Below, in pieces: positions 23,184-30,208 of a stretch of DNA of 32,845 nt. The stretch is from NCBI GenBank assembly GCA_902471875.1, contig CABRLN010000026.1, positions 1 through 32,845 of the forward strand, read 5' to 3'. The notes beneath the pieces are model-generated. The model was not told where the DNA came from, did no database searches, and was given only the letters and a program-made list of their open reading frames with translations. Each line of letters begins with the position of its first letter. Position 1 is the first letter of the stretch. Made by a program: the position numbers and the translations under genes. Origin of the DNA: an uncultured Clostridium sp. Its GTDB lineage: Bacteria; Bacillota; Clostridia; Oscillospirales; Acutalibacteraceae.

Positions 23184-23210
23184 AACCCAATGCACAAACG
23201 TACATTGGGT
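23184..23210 (-). terminator. Terminator of tRNA-Thr
   Basis: The stem AACCCAATG / CATTGGGTT (the last base is shared with the tRNA CCA end) starts immediately after tRNA-Thr on the minus strand and is followed by TTAATTTAAAAAA. Confidence 0.75.
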
Positions 23211-23286
23211 TGGAGCTGATAACGGGAGTCGAACCCGTGACCTCAGCCTTACCAAGACTGCGCTCTGCCTACTGAGCTATATCAGC
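23211..23286 (-). tRNA. tRNA-Thr (GGT)
   Basis: On the minus strand the acceptor GCTGATA pairs with TATCAGC, followed by T and an encoded CCA. The anticodon stem CAGTC/GGCTG encloses the loop TTGGTAA, giving GGT. D and T arms are complete. It is a single-gene unit with its own promoter. Confidence 0.96.
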
Positions 23287-23305
23287 ATAATCAAACGTCT
23301 TATAT

Positions 23306-23334
23306 ATAATATCATATATCTAAACTAATTTCAA
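23306..23334 (-). promoter_or_regulatory. Promoter of tRNA-Thr
   Basis: TTGAAA (23334-23329), a 17-nt spacer and TATTAT (23311-23306) on the minus strand end 19 bp before the tRNA 5' end. Confidence 0.7.
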
Positions 23335-23377
23335 ATGTTTTTTTAAAAACTGCAAAAAATATTAATAATATTTTTAA

Positions 23378-23535
23378 CCTCTTATGTTATATCCATCAAA
23401 AGCGATAGATTATGTTATTGTACACGAGCTTTCACATATAAAAGAAAAAAATCACAGCAAAGCATTTTAGAAGTAGCCGCCAAAGTTATGCCTGACTATA
23501 AAGAACAAGAAAAAATATTAAAAACAATGCTGTAA
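23378..23535 (+). pseudogene. C-terminal remnant of a YgjP/DUF45-type metallohydrolase
   Basis: The plus strand encodes AIDYVIVHELSHIKEKNHSK followed by AF, then a stop. After a frameshift it continues as EVAAKVMPDYKEQEKILKTM and a stop at 23533-23535. The HExxH zinc motif (HELSH), the downstream NHSKAF and the PDYKEQEKILK tail are characteristic of the YgjP-like (DUF45/SprT-like) metal-dependent hydrolases. Only the last 50 or so codons of a gene of about 230 remain, with one frameshift, so it is dead. The DNA between it and ldhA (23536-23747) holds no other gene; a TATAAT at 23688-23693 may belong to the ldhA promoter. Confidence 0.8.
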
Positions 23536-23747
23536 ATAGGAATAAATACGACTAATTGGCAAACCATAATAAAGCAACACCACACAGTAAACAATCATGG
23601 TATATCTTAATAAATCTAAAAATACATCTATAAATAGATATTCTTAAATGATACTTTTATGAAAATGATTTTCTGATATATCTTGTATATAATTGGCAAT
23701 ATTACATCTTGCCGTATTGTGAGGTATTTCCTTAAAGGAGTGTTAAT

Positions 23748-24800
23748 ATGGAACATTTAGTGGCTTTTTTTGATACAAAACCATATGATAAAGAGTGGTT
23801 TAATAAATTGCCCCATGATGGAATACAATTTAAATTTTTCGAAAATAAACTTAACAGTGAAACTGCAAAGCTTGCTACAGGCTGTGACGCTGTTGTAGCC
23901 TTTGTAAACGATACTATTGACAAAGATACTATTGAAAAGCTTTGGAATTTAAATGTTGAAGCAATTGCAATGCGTTGTGCAGGTTATAATAATATAGATT
24001 TTAAATCTGCCCATGAAAAAATAACCGTTATGCGTGTACCCGGCTATTCTCCAAATGCTGTTGCAGAATATACAATGGCACTTTTGCTTACTCTAAACCG
24101 AAAAATTCACAAAGCATATAACCGTACTCGAGATTATAATTTTTCACTTGTTCGTCTTACCGGCTTTGATTTAAAAGATAAAACAGTAGGTGTAATAGGA
24201 ACAGGAAAAATAGGACAAGAATTTATCGACATCTGTAAGGGTTTTAAAATGAATGTGTTGGCTTATGACCCGTACCCTGTACAAAACAGCAATATTAATT
24301 ATACAGACTTAGATACAATATTTAAAGAAAGTCATATAATTTCACTGCATTGTCCTCTTACAAAAGAAAGTCATCATTTAATTAATAAGGATTCTATAGA
24401 AAAAATGCGCGATGGTGTTGTTATTTTAAACACATCAAGAGGTGCTATTATAGAAAGTCATGCACTACTGCAGGGATTAAAGGACAAAAAGATTGGTGCA
24501 GCAGGCTTAGACGTTTATGAAGAAGAAAGTACCTTTTTTTATGAGGACTACTCAGATAATATAATTAATGATGATATTTTATCGTTATTAGTTTCTATGC
24601 CAAATGTTATTGTTACCTCTCATCAGGCTTTTTTAACAAACGAGGCACTTCAAAATATTGCACAAACTACCATTGAAAATTTACAAGCCTTTTTTAACAA
24701 TGAGCCTTTAAAGAACGAAATTTGCTATCACTGCGAATCGGGCGAGGTTACAAGTGAATGTGGTAAATGCGGTAAAAATACAAATACAAATCTCGCTTAA
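23748..24800 (+). CDS. ldhA: D-lactate dehydrogenase (LdhA-type) with a four-cysteine C-terminal tail
   Basis: This NADH-dependent D-2-hydroxyacid dehydrogenase closely resembles E. coli LdhA along its whole length and most likely reduces pyruvate to D-lactate to recycle NADH. The NAD motif GTGKIG is at 151-156. Catalytic R231 (NTSRGA), a Glu in DVYEEE (about 258) and H292 (SHQAFLT) are present. Typical enzymes end near residue 330. This one has 350 residues and ends with C326-x2-C329-x8-C338-x2-C341 (ICYHCESGEVTSECGKCGKN), a spacing like a small zinc ribbon or knuckle. The start is set by an AAAGGAG site. It stands alone between a promoter region and a bidirectional terminator. Confidence 0.93.
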   Translation: MEHLVAFFDTKPYDKEWFNKLPHDGIQFKFFENKLNSETAKLATGCDAVVAFVNDTIDKDTIEKLWNLNVEAIAMRCAGYNNIDFKSAHEKITVMRVPGYSPNAVAEYTMALLLTLNRKIHKAYNRTRDYNFSLVRLTGFDLKDKTVGVIGTGKIGQEFIDICKGFKMNVLAYDPYPVQNSNINYTDLDTIFKESHIISLHCPLTKESHHLINKDSIEKMRDGVVILNTSRGAIIESHALLQGLKDKKIGAAGLDVYEEESTFFYEDYSDNIINDDILSLLVSMPNVIVTSHQAFLTNEALQNIAQTTIENLQAFFNNEPLKNEICYHCESGEVTSECGKCGKNTNTNLA

Positions 24801-24808
24801 CAGAATAA

Positions 24809-24853
24809 ACCCCATATACTTAAACATTATCTTACTATGTTAGTATATGGGGT
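24809..24853. terminator. Hairpin between convergent ldhA and gtrA
   Basis: A 12-bp perfect stem ACCCCATATACT / AGTATATGGGGT has a 21-nt loop. It lies 8 bp after the ldhA stop and 52 bp after the gtrA stop. It is followed by T-containing tracts on both strands, so it may serve both genes. Confidence 0.75.
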
Positions 24854-24905
24854 ATTGTTAATAATTTTCAGCTTTACATTATATTTGTGTAACAGTATCC
24901 ATATT

Positions 24906-25376
24906 CTAGTTTGTATTGTTAACGGTCTTAAACGCAAAAAATCTTTGACCAATATAGTTCAGCGCAACAAACAAGCAACTGCCAATAACCATTGAAGCAT
25001 TTGACGCAAATATTTCTACACTCCAGCCAAACATGGTAAGATTATTTGATGTACATATATAAGAGGTTAAAGGAATGGCTATGCCATAGGCAATAAAATA
25101 ACAAACAGCAATGTTAATTGCAAACCTTAATACAGGCTTCCAACCTCTCTCATTATTTTTAAACGTAAAGTATTTGTTTAAAAAATAACTCATTATACTA
25201 GCCAAAAAATATGATACGCCGGACGCCACCCACGTACCTGTTGACGCCATTGTATTAAGCGGAGTGCAGTTGTACAAAACAAATTGCAAGCCTGTACCTA
25301 CCACAGTGTTTAAAATACCAACAAGAATAAACTTCCAAAACTTAATATCAAAAAATTGTTTAATAAAATCACCCAT
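24906..25376 (-). CDS. GtrA-family membrane protein
   Basis: This 156-residue protein has four membrane helices (about 15-35, 48-68, 85-105 and 122-145) and the GtrA-like pattern FWKFILVGILNTVVGTGLQF, SYFLASIMSYFLNKYFTFKN and LNYIGQRFFAFK. GtrA proteins are thought to flip or help transfer lipid-linked sugars used to decorate wall polymers. It begins 15 bp after the stop of the GtrB-type glycosyltransferase gene, so the two make an operon and probably one glycosylation system. Confidence 0.92.
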   Translation of the reverse strand: MGDFIKQFFDIKFWKFILVGILNTVVGTGLQFVLYNCTPLNTMASTGTWVASGVSYFLASIMSYFLNKYFTFKNNERGWKPVLRFAINIAVCYFIAYGIAIPLTSYICTSNNLTMFGWSVEIFASNASMVIGSCLFVALNYIGQRFFAFKTVNNTN

Positions 25377-25391
25377 ATTTTACCTCTTGAA

Positions 25392-26549
25392 TTATTCAAA
25401 ATAGCTCAAATCGTACTCGACCTTTTCTGTTTCTTCTTCATCAACCTTGTCATCATCTGATATATTTTCATCATTAAAAATATTTTCAGGTTTTTTATCA
25501 TATTTATTATCTGTTTCATCATCAGCATTTGAATCATCGTTTTTGACAGGGTTTATGTTTTTGTTATCTATATTTTTATCCTTTACTTTACTTTCCTTAT
25601 TTTCCGATATAACTGCATTAGAATTAATATTTGTATCTTTTACAAGAAAAATAGGACGATGCTTGCTCTCTAAATAAATGCGGCTTATATACTCGCCTAA
25701 AATACCTATTGAAAGCTCTATAATACCGCCTAAAAACAAAACCGCACACAGGGTAGTAACATAACCCGGTACAGCAACGCCAAAAATAAGTGTTTGAATA
25801 AGAGTAATTATAATATACACAAAGGCTATTAAAGAAATTATAGAGCCTGCCGCTGACAGCCACCTGAGGGGTGAAACCGTAAACGACGCAAAACCGTCAA
25901 TAGCGTACTTAAATAAGCCCCAAAAACTCCACTTTGTAGTACCTATTGTACGTTCAACATTTTCATAAGGAATCCACTTTGTGTCATACCCAACCCAGCT
26001 GAACAAGCCCTTTGAAAACCTCTGTACCTCTCCTAATGAAACCACAGCATCAACCATTTGCCTTGACATCATTCGGTAATCTACAGCCCCATAAGGCATT
26101 TTAACATCAGAAATTTTATTGCTTATTTTATAAAAACTCTGCGAGAACCAGCTTCTAATTCTTGATTCTCCTTCACGTGATGTTCTGCGTGCAGCACAAC
26201 AGTCGTAGCCCTCCTCCATAGCATTACACATATCAATAAGCATTTTGGGCGGATGCTGCAAATCAGCGTCCATAACAACAACGTAGTCGGCTGTTGAATA
26301 TTTTAGTCCTGCATACATTGCAGATTCCTTACCAAAATTTCGTGAAAAAGAAATATATTTTATGTTGTTATATTTCTCTGCAAGTTTTTTCATTACCTTA
26401 TACGTGTTATCTTTACTGCCGTCATTAACCAATATAAATGAAAAATCATATCCTTTTATAGTAGTAGTAACTTTAGTCGTTTCTTTTACAAATACAGCTA
26501 GACCTTCTTCTTCATTATAGCAAGGCACAACTAGTTCTACTGTTTTCAT
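25392..26549 (-). CDS. GtrB/DPM-type family 2 glycosyltransferase with an acidic tail
   Basis: The N-terminal GT-A domain (about 1-215) shows ELVVPCYNEEEGL, FSFILVNDGSKDNTYKVM, VVMDADLQHPPKML (metal-binding DxD) and SFSRNFGKESAMYAGL. These are the marks of enzymes that transfer a sugar from a nucleotide donor to undecaprenyl or dolichyl phosphate on the cytoplasmic face. Two C-terminal membrane helices follow (about 230-290). The family normally ends soon after FLV at about residue 303. Here a further 82 residues, almost all Asp, Glu, Lys and Asn, end in EKVEYDLSYFE. It is co-transcribed with the GtrA protein. Confidence 0.93.
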   Translation of the reverse strand: MKTVELVVPCYNEEEGLAVFVKETTKVTTTIKGYDFSFILVNDGSKDNTYKVMKKLAEKYNNIKYISFSRNFGKESAMYAGLKYSTADYVVVMDADLQHPPKMLIDMCNAMEEGYDCCAARRTSREGESRIRSWFSQSFYKISNKISDVKMPYGAVDYRMMSRQMVDAVVSLGEVQRFSKGLFSWVGYDTKWIPYENVERTIGTTKWSFWGLFKYAIDGFASFTVSPLRWLSAAGSIISLIAFVYIIITLIQTLIFGVAVPGYVTTLCAVLFLGGIIELSIGILGEYISRIYLESKHRPIFLVKDTNINSNAVISENKESKVKDKNIDNKNINPVKNDDSNADDETDNKYDKKPENIFNDENISDDDKVDEEETEKVEYDLSYFE

Positions 26550-26594
26550 ATATTATCAACCTCTTTTTCGAAAGCATAGTGCACAATTTAGTTT

Positions 26595-26600
26595 ATTATA
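26595..26600 (-). promoter_or_regulatory. Promoter -10 of the gtrB-gtrA operon
   Basis: On the minus strand an extended TGA-TATAAT lies 46 bp before the glycosyltransferase ATG, with only a weak -35 (TTTATT). Confidence 0.55.
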
Positions 26601-26774
26601 TCAAATAAACCAAAATAAATAAAGTGTTTTAAGATGGTGTTTAATAAATATTTACATAAAAAATATGGAAGTAATAATAAAACTACTCCCAGCAAATGAA
26701 TAAAAATTTTTATTATAATTCATAGCAACAATAAATATAAGTCGAAATAAGTCGAAGTTCTTTTTATATAAATA

Positions 26775-26783
26775 TGTTATACT
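26775..26783 (+). promoter_or_regulatory. Possible extended -10 promoter of the aminotransferase gene
   Basis: TGT-TATACT at 26775-26783 would start a leader of about 190 nt before the ATG at 26981. The -35 region is poor. The 431-bp interval 26550-26980 holds this, the gtr promoter and the hairpin at 26884-26925, and shows no gene. A short direct repeat (gtcgaa-ataa, gtcgaa-gttc at 26741-26760) lies just upstream. Confidence 0.4.
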
Positions 26784-26883
26784 TCCAATAACAATCTAAA
26801 AATATTTTCGCACTTTGATTTTATAAAAGTTACAACACTTTTAACAATAATAATGATAAAATTATTAATAGTTGTGGCAAAAG

Positions 26884-26925
26884 GCAGAAAATGCAAGATT
26901 ATTAAATTAAACTTGCATTTTTTGC
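26884..26925 (+). terminator. Leader hairpin, candidate attenuator of the aminotransferase gene
   Basis: A 14-bp stem (GCAGAAAATGCAAG with CTTGCATTTTTTGC, one G-T pair) has a 14-nt loop and includes a T run, then tgttttatatt. It ends 55 bp before the ATG. No upstream plus-strand gene exists for it to terminate, so it may act inside the leader. Smaller pairable arms (aaaagt/acttt, aataat/attatt) lie just upstream. Confidence 0.5.
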
Positions 26926-26980
26926 TGTTTTATATTAAAATTAAATGTAGGAAAAATTAAGAAATAAAGGGGTTTTATTA

Positions 26981-28255
26981 ATGAATTACCTTACAATGCA
27001 AAAGAACGAATTAAATTGTCAGCTTACACAGCTACAAGCTGAGTATAAAAAGTTTCAGAATATGAACTTAAAGCTGGATATGTCAAGGGGAAAGCCAGGA
27101 AGTACACAGCTTGACCTGTCAGAGGGATTGTTAAGTGCAATTAAAACAAATGACGATTGTAAAACAACAAATGGTACTGACTGCAGAAATTATGGTGTAC
27201 TTGATGGCATTCCTGAAATGAAAGAAATTTTTGCAAAGGTTCTTGGTGTTTCTGAAAACGAGATTATGGTTGGCGGTAACTCAAGCCTTAATATGATGTT
27301 TGATACTGTAGCAACAATGATGACTGCTAACGTAAACGGAGGAACTCCTTGGGCTAAGTTGGATAAGGTAAAATGGCTGTGTCCTGTACCGGGTTATGAC
27401 AGACATTTTGGTATTACAGAATATTTTGGTATTGAAATGATTACAATACCAATGACCCCACAGGGTCCTGACATGGATATGGTTGAAAAACTGGTTAGCA
27501 CTGACAGTTCTATTAAGGGTATTTGGTGTGTACCTAAATATTCAAACCCACAAGGAATTACCTATTCTGATGAAACTGTTACACGTTTTGCAAAGTTAAA
27601 GCCTGCAGCTGATGATTTTAGAATTATGTGGGATAACGCATATGCTATTCACGATATTACACAACAGGGTGACACACTGCTAAATCTAATGGAAGAATGT
27701 AAAAAATATGGCACCGAGGATATGCCAATACTGTTTACTTCTACGTCAAAAATTACATTTCCTGGTTCAGGTGTTGCTTGTATGGCTGCTTCAGAAAAAA
27801 ATATGAAGTTCTTTATGAAAAAATATACAATTCAAACTATTGGTTACGACAAGCTTAATATGCTTCGTCATATTAAATTTTTTGGCAACTACGAAGGACT
27901 ATTGGCACATATGCAAAAACACAGATCTGTATTAGAACCACGCTTTAATGCTGTTATAAGCAAGCTGGAAAATCAACTTGGCGGTTTTGGTATTGCACAG
28001 TGGATTAAACCAAACGGTGGCTACTTTGTAAGTGTTGATGTGCTTGAAGGCTGCGCAAAAAGAGTAGTACAATTGTGTAAAGAGGCAGGCGTTGTTCTTA
28101 CAGGTGCAGGCGCAACCTTCCCTTATGGTAACGACCCTAAAGACAGCAACATTCGTTTAGCCCCAACTCTTCCTCCTGTAGAAGAGCTTGAGATTGCAAT
28201 GGATCTGTTCTGTATCAGTACAAAAATTGCCGCACTGGAAAAACTGACGAAGTAA
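26981..28255 (+). CDS. Class I PLP-dependent aminotransferase, aspartate aminotransferase-like
   Basis: This 424-residue fold-type I aminotransferase has the N-terminal LDMSRGKPGSTQLDLS, VPGYDRHFGITEYFGIEMI, the WDNAYAIHDI aspartate/tyrosine patch that holds the PLP ring, and the PLP lysine in TSTSKITFPGSG. IRLAPTLPPVEELE near the C-terminus holds the substrate-carboxylate arginine. The pattern matches the subfamily of aspartate aminotransferases found in Actinobacteria and Clostridia (PF12897-like), not classic AspC. An AAAGG site lies upstream of the ATG. The amino acid acted on is inferred from the subfamily only. Expression may be affected by the leader hairpin. Confidence 0.9.
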   Translation: MNYLTMQKNELNCQLTQLQAEYKKFQNMNLKLDMSRGKPGSTQLDLSEGLLSAIKTNDDCKTTNGTDCRNYGVLDGIPEMKEIFAKVLGVSENEIMVGGNSSLNMMFDTVATMMTANVNGGTPWAKLDKVKWLCPVPGYDRHFGITEYFGIEMITIPMTPQGPDMDMVEKLVSTDSSIKGIWCVPKYSNPQGITYSDETVTRFAKLKPAADDFRIMWDNAYAIHDITQQGDTLLNLMEECKKYGTEDMPILFTSTSKITFPGSGVACMAASEKNMKFFMKKYTIQTIGYDKLNMLRHIKFFGNYEGLLAHMQKHRSVLEPRFNAVISKLENQLGGFGIAQWIKPNGGYFVSVDVLEGCAKRVVQLCKEAGVVLTGAGATFPYGNDPKDSNIRLAPTLPPVEELEIAMDLFCISTKIAALEKLTK

Positions 28256-28298
28256 TAACATTACATCTAAAAATATTTATATAATAATTAAATTGATG

Positions 28299-28348
28299 TG
28301 ACCTCCAAAAGTTAGAGCAAAAATCTAACGATTGGAGGTCAGTTTTTT
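28299..28348 (+). terminator. Hairpin terminator of the aminotransferase gene, formed by an IS end
   Basis: A 10-bp outer stem TGACCTCCAA / TTGGAGGTCA and a 6-bp inner stem GTTAGA / TCTAAC are followed by six T residues. It begins 44 bp after the stop codon. Its left arm reads like the terminal inverted repeat of IS150-type elements. Confidence 0.8.
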
Positions 28349-28590
28349 ATGACAGAATATAGTTATTAATTTAAATTAGCATATCTAAATGGAGATGGTA
28401 GATATGGTTATATTTTAAAGATATACGGTATCCTAACAAAACAAGATGTCTAACAATAGATTTATGCCTATAAAAAATTCAGAAATAAAGGGATTAACGT
28501 ATTCTAAAATTGATGTGGTAGAATTATATCTAACAACAGCAATTTCTTATTATAAGCTGAGTGTTTTTTGTAAAAATTCAATTTTCAAAT
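28299..28590 (+). mobile_element. Degenerate IS150-like (IS3 family) remnant
   Basis: After an IS150-type end (TGACCTCCAAAAGTTAGA), the ATG at 28350 starts a decayed OrfA: MTEYSY-stop-FKLAYLNGDGRYGYILKIYGILTKQDV, several stops, IYAYKKFRNKG, and in another frame IDVVELYLTTAISYYKLSVF. These match, in order, the helix-turn-helix repeats of IS150-group OrfA proteins (YLNGxGGY..IAKKYGI, DVVELYLTTxISYQELA). OrfB and the right end are missing. It is not functional. Confidence 0.78.
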
Positions 28591-28595
28591 AAAAC

Positions 28596-28637
28596 AAAAG
28601 CCGTTTAACAAACCAAAACGGTTATTAAACAGCTTTT
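28596..28637 (-). terminator. Terminator of initiator tRNA-Met
   Basis: The stem AAAAGC-c-GTTTAA / TTAAAC-a-GCTTTT (12 bp, one mismatch) lies just beyond the CCA end on the minus strand and is followed by a T-rich tract (TTTTGTTTTATTT). Confidence 0.75.
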
Positions 28638-28640
28638 TTG

Positions 28641-28716
<76 letters not shown>

Positions 28717-28752
28717 ATATTTAATTTGTGTACTGCCTCATACAGCTTTATT

Positions 28753-28781
28753 ATTATAACTTAATATTTACTGTTTGTCAA
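28753..28781 (-). promoter_or_regulatory. Consensus promoter of initiator tRNA-Met
   Basis: On the minus strand TTGACA (28781-28776), exactly 17 nt, then TATAAT (28758-28753) form a perfect consensus promoter ending 36 bp before the tRNA. Confidence 0.92.
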
Positions 28782-28904
28782 TAGTTTTTTTAAAAATATT
28801 TGTAATTATATTTATTTTTTTAATATAAACTATACCAGGTTATAACACAGCATTTTTTTAATTACTGTTCTGTTTTTATATCATTAATGTTGAAAAATAT
28901 TTAT

Positions 28905-28938
28905 CTAGGGTATATCAAAACATTTAGATACACCCTAG
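28905..28938 (-). terminator. Terminator overlapping the UDG stop codon
   Basis: CTAGGGTATATC (28905-28916) pairs with GATACACCCTAG (28927-28938) with one mismatch and a 10-nt loop. It is followed on the minus strand by an A/T tract with TTTTT. The stem includes the TAG stop of the uracil-DNA glycosylase gene. Confidence 0.75.
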
Positions 28939-29507
28939 TATGTATGGTCACATATCTCTTTAATTTTTTCACGCAGTTTCTGGAAATCCTCAAAAGCCCC
29001 CGGCTTATTATTAGGATTTCTTAACAAAGCCGCAGGATGTAATGTTGCCATCATAATAACACCATTTTTTTCGAAGAAAATACCATGCTCTTTTGTTATT
29101 TTCATATCGCTTTTTATAAGTCTAGTTGCTGCAACCCTGCCCAGACAAACAATTATTTTGGGTCTTATAATTTTAACCTGATTTCTTAACCAATTAATAC
29201 ATTGCTCCTGTTCATCCGGCAAAGGATCACGATTTTTTGGAGGACGGCATTTAACCATATTTGCTATATATATATTTTTATTCCTGTCAAGGTCAATTGC
29301 ATTAAGCATTTTATCAAGCAGTTGTCCCGCTCTACCCACAAAAGGTTCTCCCTGCAAATCCTCGTTTTCTCCAGGCCCCTCTCCTATAAACATAACCTCA
29401 GCTTTTTCAGTTCCTACACCAAAAACAAGGTTTGTTCTGGTTTCACCTAATCGACATTTATTACAATTAAGGCAAACTGACCTTAATTCTTCTAAAGTAT
29501 TTACCAT
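28935..29507 (-). CDS. Family 4 uracil-DNA glycosylase (Fe-S)
   Basis: This enzyme removes uracil from DNA by cutting the glycosidic bond, leaving an abasic site. The 190-residue protein has the family 4 motif A GEGPGENEDLQGEPFVGRAG (42-61) and motif B LHPAALLR (about 156-163). Four cysteines, C15, C18, C87 (KCRPPKNRDP) and C103, are placed to bind the [4Fe-4S] cluster typical of family 4. It begins 19 bp after the DUF4428 gene and is the last gene of a unit started by nfo, whose product cuts the abasic sites this enzyme makes. Confidence 0.95.
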   Translation of the reverse strand: MVNTLEELRSVCLNCNKCRLGETRTNLVFGVGTEKAEVMFIGEGPGENEDLQGEPFVGRAGQLLDKMLNAIDLDRNKNIYIANMVKCRPPKNRDPLPDEQEQCINWLRNQVKIIRPKIIVCLGRVAATRLIKSDMKITKEHGIFFEKNGVIMMATLHPAALLRNPNNKPGAFEDFQKLREKIKEICDHTY

Positions 29508-29526
29508 AAATAACTCTCCAAAATAA

Positions 29527-30162
29527 TTATAATTTACTTGTAAGCTTTTTTCTACTTTTTTCAGAAAGCTCGCTTATTACATCTACAATATCTTGTGCTG
29601 TTCGTACAGCAGCTAAATATTCTATTTGATTTTTTTCACTTATAATATACTTATTTATACGCATATTAATTTCTGTAAAACAAGGGTGTTTTATTTTTAT
29701 AACAACATAAAACCAATAACCATATATTGGGCATCTGTTTTTTTTACGCTTAAATTTATTTGATATTTTTTGGTTAGCCTCTTCGCTGTCAAAGTCGTTT
29801 AAACATTCTTTTTTGCGAACAAACTCAACATCTGTAATTTGGGCAAAAGTAAAAATATCTGGGTTATTGTTATTAAAGCGTTTCTCTGTTTCTAACAACC
29901 AATATTCGTGCAGCTCATCAATTCTTAAAATTTCATATTCTCCTAAAGACATTGTTGCAGTAAATTCTTTTAGCATTGCACTGTGCTTATTTTTATTTCG
30001 GTACTGTAAATGCTTTTTTATTTCTTCGGCAGTTATTTCGTCATAATCATCTAAATGCTCACTGCATTTTTTTGCACAATCACTGCATAAAAAACCGTCA
30101 TTTAATTTTATTCTTGTTAAAATACTTGCTTTATCCCCACATACAACACAATTTTTCTTCAT
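29527..30162 (-). CDS. DUF4428-type zinc-ribbon protein
   Basis: From the ATG at 30162 (GGA 9-12 nt upstream; an in-frame TTG at 30186 is less likely) the product has 211 residues. The N-terminal zinc ribbon C5-x2-C8 (NCVVCGDKASILTRIKLNDG) pairs with C26-x2-C29 (LCSDCAKKCSEH), as in DUF4428 proteins of Firmicutes. The rest (about 60-211) includes a predicted beta-rich segment (EYWLLETEKRF, FTFAQITDVEFV, YGYWFYVVIKIK) and a C-terminal helix, somewhat like short-PH/bacterial PH-type domains. The function is unknown. It sits between nfo (46 bp) and the uracil-DNA glycosylase gene (19 bp), suggesting a link to DNA handling, which is inference only. Confidence 0.85.
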   Translation of the reverse strand: MKKNCVVCGDKASILTRIKLNDGFLCSDCAKKCSEHLDDYDEITAEEIKKHLQYRNKNKHSAMLKEFTATMSLGEYEILRIDELHEYWLLETEKRFNNNNPDIFTFAQITDVEFVRKKECLNDFDSEEANQKISNKFKRKKNRCPIYGYWFYVVIKIKHPCFTEINMRINKYIISEKNQIEYLAAVRTAQDIVDVISELSEKSRKKLTSKL

Positions 30163-30208
30163 AACATCACATCCGGTTTTTAACAAAACATTACGATAAT
30201 TGTTGTAA

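Noticed and set aside
23700..23747. TTGTGA sequence upstream of ldhA as a Rex site
   Set aside because: Only a half-site is seen, without the inverted partner expected for Rex (TTGTTAA-N4-TTAACAA type).
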